A stretch of 64,000 bases of DNA from Prosopocoilus inquinatus (Eukaryota > Arthropoda > Insecta > Coleoptera > Lucanidae). Location of the stretch: NCBI GenBank assembly GCA_036172665.1, contig CM069876.1:7440001-7504000 (forward strand). Direction: 5' to 3'. Position numbers and translations under genes: made by a program. Of this stretch, positions 55,800 through 64,000 are shown in pieces (within the stretch, counting starts at the first letter, position 1; the number at the start of each line of letters is the position of its first letter). Under the pieces are notes generated by a model that saw nothing but the letters and a program-made list of their open reading frames with translations, was not told where the DNA came from and made no database searches.

Positions 55800-57544
55800 A
55801 ATTCGGCACTAGCATATCCTTCTCTTTATATTTGAGATATTCTTATAAAATTTAATGCAATTATAATGATACACAAAAAAATACAAAATGGTATCAAAGA
55901 AGCGTAAGCCAACAAGAAAAATAACAGAACAAAAAGAAAAAATTCAAAAAATATTAAAGGAATACACAACAAAAGTTTACCTTCCTATACAAGAAAAGAA
56001 GCAACGTAAAAATAATGTAACCACAGTTCGAGTATTTAAGAATAAACAAACGAATTGTAATGGAAATTAAAATTTCCGTTTACAAACACCGCAAGCTTAC
56101 GAACATAAGCAATGAATCTTATCAGATCAATAAGAACGGAAAACAATGAAAATGCTGAATAATTATAATGAAAAATTAAAAGAACACAGAGGACAGCGAA
56201 TCTTGAATTTGAATCTTCAAAAGATTGAAACCGTCGACAAACTGAAAGACAAAATATTAATTTTTAATTTTCTCAGGGTCTATTTTTATCATGACCTGCT
56301 AAATGAATTGTACTTTTCTGTTAGATAGTTTAATTTGTTCGTGTTATTGTGACTTTTAATGTCAACGTGACACACATTTCTAATGTTTACCTGTTACCTG
56401 TTTGAAAAATAATACTTCAGATTTCAAAAAACACAGGTTTATATCGTAAAAAAATTGTAAAATTTCTCTTGATATGTTCGATGTACTTTAGTTACATACA
56501 AGAAATATACATTTAAAAAATAATAAATATACTTTAAATTGTTTGTAAGACCTTGTTACTTGACATTTTTCTTAGTGGTGTAAATAAAAAAGCATTTCAA
56601 GACGAATCTTTTGCAAAAAAACACAAGTCCCTAGCGTCATTTGTTTGGAAGATATTTCCATTTGTTTAAAGTACTGCAACAGTGATATGTTTTAAAAAGT
56701 TGAATAACGCGTAAACGGTTTACATTAGTCCCTATGTGTGGTACATAAAGTCACATTAAAATTGAGCCCGGAATCCGAAAATATTAAAACATATAGGGTC
56801 TTCCATTTAAAATAACGAAATGATATAACGTCCACACTAAACGAAACACTCTGTATACAGCAAACTTTAAAAATTTTAAAATATACCTTATATGAAATAA
56901 TGAAACTTTTGTTTGAAATCATTTTTTGTAAAATGATTAACTAAAGAGATATGAAAAGAACCGTCTCAGATAGAACAATCTATACTCATAAAAATTTAAA
57001 TATCTTGTAAGGTCGCAGGAAATCGCAAAATCTGATGATATCAGCTTGAAACTTAGTGTCGTATTGTATTAATATAGCACATTATACAGCGCGATATTGC
57101 GAGAGTTTTACGAAACTGTCAATTATAGATTAACATTAATAATTTTTATTTTTCTACTAAACGGCACATTGGAGCATAGATTTGACATATCAGGGATAAT
57201 GTACTTAGACACTCTTTTTTTCAGTATAAAGTTTGTTGCAATTTAGAAAAAAACCAACGAGAAAATTCAAATTTGAAATTTTTTCTGATTTAAAAAAGAC
57301 ATTATTTTTCAGCTATTATGAGGCTTATTTTTAAAAGAAATTAAAAAAAAGTTAAAGATACTTTCACGTACCAACATAAGTAACAAATATGTATGAAAAG
57401 ATTTTCTGAATTTGATACTTGAGTTTCTGACCGATGTCCAAAGCATTATATCAGATCGTTCCACTGTGTGGCGGTTGCTTTGGTTAAATTTTAAGTTTTA
57501 TGCGTACAGTGGCGGTATCATATAGCGGGACAGAGTGTACAACC
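55800..57544. other. No convincing gene
   Basis: Two 60-codon lysine-rich frames (55888-56070 and 56146-56328) are AT-driven and unrecognised. At 56785-56805 a TTCCATTTAAAATAACG block resembles the dispersed terminus seen at 160, 10.25, 11.75 and 48.6 kb. Confidence 0.35.
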
Positions 57545-57935
57545 TTGGGGATCTTGCTTATTATAATTGATACGAATTCGGTTAAATTAAATGAATTAAT
57601 ACTAAACATTTGTGGAGTTACGAACTGCTTTGAAGTTGCGAAAATTCTATCGGGTTCGTAAGTTATAGCAAAAAATCAAAAATTTCCAATTTCTTTTTTC
57701 TGTAATACCTTTCTTTGTGGTAATAAACACTTTATTTCTGTGTGCACTCTCTTCCGTTTTTGAGTTTTAACCTCTAAGTTCAATTTTTTTATGGAATATG
57801 AAGTGGCTTTGACAGTTCTAAATATATTTTTCTTCATATGATTTATTTATTTTCGGTTCCTTCGTTACTTCTCAAATGCTTAGGGATACTTCACCGAATT
57901 CGTCGTATCTCTTATAATAAGCGAGATCCCCATGC
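57545..57935. mobile_element. Non-autonomous DD41D-family element, diverged
   Basis: GGGGATCTTGCTTATTATAA followed by ACGAATTCGGTTAAAT is mirrored by ACCGAATTCGTCGTATCTCT and TATAATAAGCGAGATCCCC. The core inverted repeat is clear; the exact outer ends are not. Confidence 0.65.
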
Positions 57936-59499
57936 TGGAAATGTTATTTGGGACACAATAGTACACAAGTGATGCAATTTACAAGAAAAAGATTATTAAC
58001 AAATTGTAACAATAAAAAGTGACATAATTATTTCGAATTAACAGGCACATTAATTTTAATCCGCACTTGTTCTTTAAACTCAAAACAAGGCAAGAGTTAT
58101 CAGCGTTTGACCTCTCTTGTATAAATCACATTAGTTAGCCGTGCTTGTCGGCAGATTAGTACAAGGAGCTTATCTGATCCGGGAAAGTTTTAGCAATTCA
58201 AAACAAAGAACTACGACCAAGCTACGTGCCTCCAGCAGCACCTAATGAGCGTTCTTTTACAAATTATTGCATTCAATTTAAATTAATTAAAGTCACTTTA
58301 TGAATGTACCTTACCATCACCGGGTAAAAGTTAATGAAATTCACAAGGAACTAATAATCACCGAATCTTGAACTCAATTTATCAACTGCGCCAGTATTCT
58401 TTTTTTTTAATTTAATGGGTATATAATTTGTTGGCTAGTTTAGCTTTAAGAAAACCACGTATACCATCCAAACGAATATAAATTTTACGATGACCAGACT
58501 GTGAGAAATAAAAATTTAACGGCGTAAACAAAATTGAAACAAATCTCTCATGACCGAGGTGTCAGGAACAATAAAAACGCCGGAGACTAATGTACCAAAT
58601 GTATTTTTATTTTATAACCAGCACGTGTTTCGTGTGCAGAGATAATGGTAATCCCGCATCAACTTCGAAAGTTATCTCCGAGCGACTAGTTCACCCATCG
58701 TCTTTAGCTAACAGGAACACTTGAGGACAGATTAATGTTATTTCAGTAGCAGGGTTATAAAACCGTAGGTGTATTTAAGTTAAACAAGACACGAGGAAGG
58801 TCAAAGGCCGCGAAATGGAATAATTTGTGCACCACGCAGAAGAATAGATTAAGATATATTGCATTTTGTACTCAAAGGATTATTTTTAACGAGCTGGAAC
58901 ACACGATTTTGTGAATCGATTTCCCTTATTCCCAAATGAGTCTAGCTTATGAGAAATATATTGAATTTCCTTATACAAGTAAATAAATTCCTGCACAAAA
59001 TTAACGCAAATTATTTTTTAATTGAGATACTAATGATTTTTATTGTAAGAAATGTCTTTTGGATAAGCTTTGAACTTCCTATGATGTTTCAAACAAATGC
59101 TATCAAGTAATGTTTAGTTTTAAAATTATAATTGTCAATTAAATTAGCTTCGAACAAAAAGTGATTTAAAATCTTGTTACATGTTTCTTTTTTGTTGTGG
59201 AAGAACAATGTGTAGATTCCTTTTTATGCACTTTTGGCTGACGTTTTCTTTCTTTTTGAATTTTTGTATTATTGTTCTTTTAACTATAACTGGGTATTCT
59301 TTTGTGGTAATTGTCGGCTCCTTTAGAGATATACTATAGCTTTCATTCACGCGCTTCACACTGGACTTTAGTTGGATTGTACGCTGGGCTTTAGTTAGAT
59401 TGTACGTTTTCGATTTATGCAAAAGGAAAAAGTTTGCGAATAACGTTTGATGTTGGCTTCATGTAAGCCGACACGAGAGTACTCCCACAAAAGCGTTTT
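57936..59499. other. No gene recognised
   Basis: A GC-moderate stretch (58490-58830) contains no recognised motif. The minus-strand frame 59177-59422 (basic, 81 codons) is unassigned. Confidence 0.4.
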
Positions 59500-60204
59500 T
59501 TGCCCACGTTTTGGGCCATGTTGTATTTACTGAGGTAATTATTACATTCACGGCTGACCATCCCGCTAGGGAGCTTACTCTTATTTTCGATGTGTGTGCG
59601 GCTTTTGCCATAATAAAGAGTTTACTTTGGACCGAAACTGGGTTTATTTGGGGAATGACATTGTTGTTGGGTTATTTACGTCCCTTTACTATCAGTTTCC
59701 CTCACGCACGGAAGTTGAGGAGGTATGCCCGCAGGAAGAGAGTCCGAGGGTCTTGAGCTTTTCGGGGACGAACCAAAATACACTTTCCCAGCAGTGTATC
59801 TTCTATACTAGTAAGTTGTAAGCGTAACCATTGCTGGGTGGCGCCCTTTTCTGTAACATCTTTCGAGCTATCCCACGCCGTCTTCACTAAGTGGGCATCA
59901 TTGCGCAACTCCTGTCAAAGCACAATCCTCGAGGGTACGACCGACTCAGCTTCAGTATTATGGTAGGTTACGGATTAGCGCAGACCCTTACCCTGGTATC
60001 CGGTTCAGGTCGAAACGCGCTAAGCGCTCCTTTAGTGACTACACGTGACAATCTATTCTATAATGGTTCATTAATATAAGTTACGTTTTGGATGTCAAGT
60101 TTTATTATCAACGATTGTTTAACTTACAAGTTATTTAAAGTTAAAAATGAATTACCCAAGAAATTTATCATTGCAGGAGGACACTAAGGATACTCAACGC
60201 GTTC
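59500..60204. other. GC-richer segment of unknown origin
   Basis: Base composition is clearly richer in G and C than its surroundings, and open frames overlap on both strands (59511-59756 plus, 59702-59908 minus). I recognise no domain. It ends in a short purine-rich stretch (GCAGGAGGA, about 60174) just before a possible LTR start, so it may be the decayed body of an LTR retroelement. Confidence 0.3.
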
Positions 60205-60235
60205 TGTTGCTACAGTGCTGGAATGATAGCGTTAA

Positions 60236-61539
60236 GGTACGTGTCCATTTGAGAGAAATACTCTCGAGAGCAGCTCTCGAGAGTATATATACCAAGTGGA
60301 CACATATCTGAGAGTAACTATCGGAAAGTGCCTGTCAACTATCGAGAGCTAGCGCGCTGAGACTTGCTCTCAAGTGGACATGATATTACTTGCTTGCTTG
60401 GATAGTAACTCGCAGAATACGAACGTGTTTCGAATTTTTGAAAGTACTGCTGAGAGTGCATGTAGAAATAGCGCCTAAAAAAGAGTGGTCAAAAGATGAA
60501 ACAATAGAATTGATTAGTGTACACGAAGAAAACTCTGTTTTATGGAATATCAAATGTAAAGAATACCGAAATCGGGAAAATAAAGATAAAGTATTGAAAG
60601 AAATATCAGCAAAATTTAATTGTACTGCAGAGGAAATACAATGAAAATTGCATAATTTGAGAAACCAGGTAAGCATATAAATATTTATCTATATTTTATT
60701 ATTAAATTATAATAATTTTATCAAATTATTAGAATGAAAATGAAAGAAAACCATGTTATTAAAAGATTTTTAATGCTAAACATTAGCTTAAAGATATAGG
60801 TTTATCAAACGAATCGAGATCGATTGAGAGTTTTGTAACCTTTATTGCTAGCGTCACCAAGGACGTGGTTAGCTCATAGTGGTCTCGATTTGGGTTATCG
60901 CGGCTGTACGTATACACAAATCATAATCTGTCTTTTTAAAATTCACTATAATGAAGAATAATTAAGAAAAGACCTCCTATTTTTTTAAAGTTTTACTTAC
61001 AATTAGTACTTTATAAAAAGATAAAAGTATAAATTTTTTATTAATGTTTACAGTTATAAATTCAGCAATTTTATAGCAACTTAACGAAAATATGTTTTTA
61101 CGATTTTTGGACCTACTAATTCTAATATCTGCTGAACCTGTACTGCATTCATACGAAATTGCTGAGCATCCTTAATTTCAAGTTCTCTTGTCAACGTAAA
61201 ACAAACTCCTAGTTCCGATCTGCGCTGAATCCACGGTTTCACCCAGCAGCTTCTTCTAATTTTTCATTCCTTTTTCCTTTTCGAAACTTTATAAACAATG
61301 ATTGCAGCTGCAATTTTTTTCACGTCCATATTTTCGCAGTTTTTTAGCATTCACTATCACGGACGCGACGCTAAATATCAACAGTGGACACGGTTATGAG
61401 TGAACTGTCCGATAGTAAGCTCTCCGACACTCTGATAGTACATAAGCTCTCCGATAGTCAAACACTCTCAAATGGACAAACACTTGAGAGGACCTATCGA
61501 GAGTAACTCTCGCGAGTTTCTCTCGAATGGACACGTACC
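60236..61539 (+). mobile_element. DNA transposon with TTAA flanks and a MADF-type gene
   Basis: The ends GGTACGTGTCCATTTGAGAG and CTCTCGAATGGACACGTACC are inverted repeats lying between TTAA sequences (60232-60235 and 61540-61543). Inside each end are several further GAGAGT/CTCTCG sub-repeats. It encodes a MADF-like protein but no transposase that I can see. MADF or Myb-like accessory proteins are known in PIF/Harbinger elements, but the TTAA (or TA) flank differs from their usual TWA, so the superfamily is open. Confidence 0.65.
60390..60668 (+). CDS. MADF-like DNA-binding domain, interrupted
   Basis: The frame reads PKKEWSKDETIELISVHEEN, then SVLWNIKCKEYRNRENKDKV and LKEISAKFNCTAEEIQ. It has the W...LI.L......LW....YRN...........I pattern of MADF domains, which bind DNA and recruit partners. 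An in-frame TGA (60642-60644) precedes KLHNLRNQ and a splice-donor-like CAG|GTAAGC (after 60668), so the exon probably ended there before the stop arose. The stretch before PKKEW may be untranslated. The remaining helices would be in a downstream exon that I cannot identify. Confidence 0.5.
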
Positions 61540-62159
61540 TTAAGTTGCATGTTAAGGCGAATTAACGAGAGAGGCTCTCACCTTCGAAAACCAGGACGAG
61601 GTCGAAAACGATGTACCAATAGACGAGATGAGCATTTTCTTAGGCAACTCGCTTTTAGAAACAGGTTTTTCTTAGGTATTTTTGTGACCAGACAAGCCGA
61701 CGCCGGCCTTTTGACAAGGGTTCCCTGAGACGCACTCGTGATACCGCAGGTACTTTCGGGAAAGCTGAGGAGTAATCTAGTGCGATCGCAAAGGCTCTGG
61801 ACGTTTTGCATGCATCGAAAGCGAGTGCGTTGACTATAAAAGCAAATATCGGAAGCTGCCGGGACAGTTTTTATTTAGCAGTCTAGTGCCAGGAGAATAA
61901 ACGGTGGATTATAGACGTGCTATTTGTTGTAGAAGTACTATTAGTATATTCCATTCTGTAAACGATCTGTCTTATTAAAGTGTTTAAAATTATTTAACGA
62001 GTATTATTTCCGAACCCCGAAGTCGTAACAATACTAAAAAATGAGCTACATAATGTTCGCAAATTATGTAATATCACATCGAACAGTCAGAAGAAGTCTA
62101 AATGAAACAAATGAAGATCGGTTAAAAAAAACTATTAATTAATTAACCAGAGATCATAC

Positions 62160-62760
62160 AGTTTAATGATTGCGTTTTGCCAGAAATCATCAAAACTGGA
62201 CATCTGATGATTGGAAGATTTTATTCTTTGAAGGACTAATTTTAAATCTTCTGGTGGACGTGAACATGTCTGGAGAACGTAAGAGAGATTTGCAACTTGC
62301 AATATCTCACCGAGGGTCCCGTTTGGTGGTGGCTCTCTAATGTTTTGGGAAGGAATCTGTTTGAATGGTCGCACAGAGTTGGTCCCTATACACGTGAGGT
62401 CTATGAATGCGAATTATTGTGTGGAAAAAATCACACTTGCAAATGTAATGCCAATTGCTCCTATTGTAGGGCCTAATTTTTTACTTGTGCAAGATAATGC
62501 TCGTCTCCACGTGACTAGACAGGTTATTGACTACTTGCATGCTGTTAACATTATGTTAATGGAACAGACACCTAACACTCTACATATAAGTCCCATAGAA
62601 CATAGAACATCTGTGGATTGTTCTTAAAAGAAAAGTTCGAAGCCTTTTGAGAGAACATACCCCAGGAATTTATTGATAATTTAATCTCCAGCATGCCAAA
62701 CCGCACGAATGCAACAAGTAGTAAGGAATAGAGGAGGACACACCCATTATTAAAATATCC
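62160..62760 (+). pseudogene. Tc1-like transposase, broken
   Basis: Pieces in order are RFARNHQNWTSDDWKILF (before the first catalytic Asp, where the usual SDE is lost), then a frameshift. The 62340-62627 frame follows with MFWEGICLNGRTELVPIHVR, IVGPNFLLVQDNARLHVTRQ (second Asp retained) and VIDYLHAVNIMLMEQTPNTL. The expected SPDLNPIEH is reduced to ISPIEH. A C-terminal IDNLISSMPNRTNATS lies near 62670-62720. Stops and frameshifts make it inactive; clear TIRs were not found. Confidence 0.8.
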
Positions 62761-62899
62761 TTGGACTCTTTTATTGCATTGTTTCTCGAAATACTCCTCT
62801 GCGCTGAGGAGACCCAAAAAGGGTCAAAACAACTGTCTAATGTCTAACAGAAGTTCAGGCCCTAGAAATCTCACTGTAGTCGAATTCCTTTTACTTTAA

Positions 62900-63025
62900 G
62901 GCCCGGTTTTTTCACCTCTGAGTAAGTGTCAAGTAAAATACTTGACAATTTAATGCACAGTTTAGCTTATCTTTAATCTGTCAAGTAACAACTTGGCTCT
63001 TACTCAGAGGTGAAAAAAATGGGCC
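62900..63025. mobile_element. Palindromic MITE with GGCCCGGTTTTTTCACC ends
   Basis: GGCCCGGTTTTTTCACCTCT and AGAGGTGAAAAAAATGGGCC are inverted, with an inner GAGTAAGTGTCAAGTAA / TTGGCTCTTACTC region also mirrored. TAA flanks both ends (62897-62899 and 63026-63028), matching a PIF/Harbinger-type target duplication. Confidence 0.8.
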
Positions 63026-63553
63026 TAAGTCAGGTAAACAGAAGTGAGAAAGTTGTTTCCCCCTCACCGGTTTGAAAGAACAGCAGACTTCATCAGTAAT
63101 GAGCAAGTTAATTATACATTACATTACTTATTACAAAATAACAAATGTACAAAAAGTTTTCCCATTTAGTGTATTAATTTTATGTTTGGTTTACGATTTA
63201 TTTCAGCAACACTAAATGGGAATATTTTCTGTACACTTATTATTTTTTTTATCTGCGGTGTTTGCCCAATTTGATGTTACCTAAAAAAATATTTGAAACT
63301 GGAGTTTTTATTTCTTTTGAAGCAGTCGCACTTCCAGTTAATTAAATGAAACCTGTTTTGCACAGCCTTAAATTAGTTATTATTTTGACTTTGAAATTTT
63401 GACGTATCTTGACGTAAGAACTTCCAATTTTCTCCTCTAGTTGTTCGGCTGAGATAAGTTTTCGCTATTCATGTGAGCTAAGCCACTGACCTTAATTGGT
63501 TTGAGCTCAGTTCCTTTATAAATAGAACACGACGTTTATCAAGGGTAGTCATG
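63026..63553. other. No gene seen
   Basis: AT-rich. A loosely inverted AACTAAATGGGAA-type motif occurs around 63160 and 63215, too weak to call an element. Confidence 0.4.
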
Positions 63554-63662
63554 CTAACCTCCTATGTACCGAATTGAAAATAATTACTCATACTTACTTT
63601 GCTTAAGTAAAAAGCAAAGTAAGTACGAGTAATTATTTTCAATTCGATACATAGGAGGTTAG
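63554..63662. repeat. Near-perfect 109-bp palindrome
   Basis: Arms of about 50 bp (CTAACCTCCTATGTACCGAA onward, to CTTACTTTGCT) are almost exact reverse complements around TAAGTAAAA. High arm identity suggests a young hairpin element or a recent local inverted duplication. Confidence 0.8.
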
Positions 63663-64000
63663 AATGTGTTATGCATAAATTCAACTCGTTTTGAAAGCTC
63701 AAAAAGCTTAAAGTGAATTCGGTAAAGTGGTTTCTGACTTGACAAAATACTGTTCCTTATAACTTTCTGAAACATTTTTTTTCTCTCTTTGTTTGAAGAA
63801 ACGGTGGCAGCTTCGTTAGAAATGTTTTAATAAACATTATTCAAAACTGAAGCCGACTCCTTGTATTGTATGTAATCGGTTTTTAAACTTTAACCGGACA
63901 AAATTATAATCGGAAATATTACTCAACTCAAAGAGAAAAGTTAAAACATTAAAAAAATATTGTCTAAAGTGTTGTCAACCTTTGTACTCGATTTCGAGAT
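63663..64000. other. No gene seen
   Basis: AT-rich sequence to the window end; nothing recognised. Confidence 0.4.

Larger units (their letters stand above)
60205..62030 (+). repeat. Possible LTR interrupted by a TTAA-flanked element
   Basis: Leaving out 60236-61539 and one TTAA, about 518 bp remain. They start TGTTGCTACAG and end AGTCGTAACA (imperfect inverted ends). They contain a TATA box (GACTATAAAAGC, about 61833) and AATAAA (about 61898). No second LTR or target duplication was found, so this is tentative. Confidence 0.3.

Noticed and set aside
59702..59908. 68-codon minus-strand frame as a retroelement integrase end
   Set aside because: The amino-acid sequence shows no zinc, D-D-E or chromodomain signature; only composition is suggestive.
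1..64000. CRISPR arrays, bacterial operons or phage modules
   Set aside because: No evenly spaced repeats, ribosome-binding sites or compact gene strings occur; transposon types and splice-like signals point to an animal genome.

Overview
The window is AT-rich, intron-style eukaryotic DNA built almost entirely from transposable elements. The mix (BEL/Pao, Penelope-like, jockey/CR1-type non-LTR, mariner, DD41D Tc1/mariner relatives, Tc1, PIF/Harbinger, many palindromic MITEs) points to an arthropod and most likely an insect; I cannot name the species. No complete host gene was recognised. A candidate exon near 12.6 kb and two unassigned coding-like stretches near 33.3 and 34.0 kb are the only possible host sequence.

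Layout. 0-13 kb: palindromic elements (591-1157, 10111-11916), a decayed non-LTR reverse transcriptase on the minus strand (1641-3150), small hairpin repeats, two tRNA-like copies and a non-LTR C-terminal remnant. 14.0-27.5 kb: a large imperfect palindrome. Its arms carry mirror copies of a Penelope-like element and flanking DNA. Between the arms sits a Tc1/mariner-type element (22537-24393) with terminal inverted repeats of about 320 bp. A second member of that transposase group (26092-27502) lies at the outer edge, and the duplication break appears to fall inside its end. An intact BEL/Pao retrotransposon (14904-21054) with identical 320-bp LTRs and a cctta target duplication has inserted into the left arm recently.

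28-39 kb: a hammerhead ribozyme motif (28911-28955), a non-LTR remnant cut at a Penelope-type terminal sequence, unrecognised coding fragments in inverted orientation, a Penelope-like copy with reverse transcriptase and GIY-YIG remains, a MITE and a degenerate tandem array. 39.9-52 kb: two dead mariners (39908-41160 and 46100-48385, the second split by a non-LTR insertion). Between them is a 2.5-kb DNA transposon (41483-43980) with TIRs and TAA target duplications, encoding a broken copy of a multi-copy arthropod protein family of unknown function. A further non-LTR element (48690-52060) is broken up by MITEs. 52-64 kb: a PIF/Harbinger relic (52239-53572), direct and inverted repeats, a TTAA-flanked element with a MADF-domain reading frame inside an LTR-like sequence, a Tc1 pseudogene and two small palindromes.

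These genes do not form a pathway. The window is a record of nested insertions. The BEL/Pao polyprotein is the only large reading frame that looks intact; nearly every other transposition protein has stops, frameshifts or missing catalytic residues.
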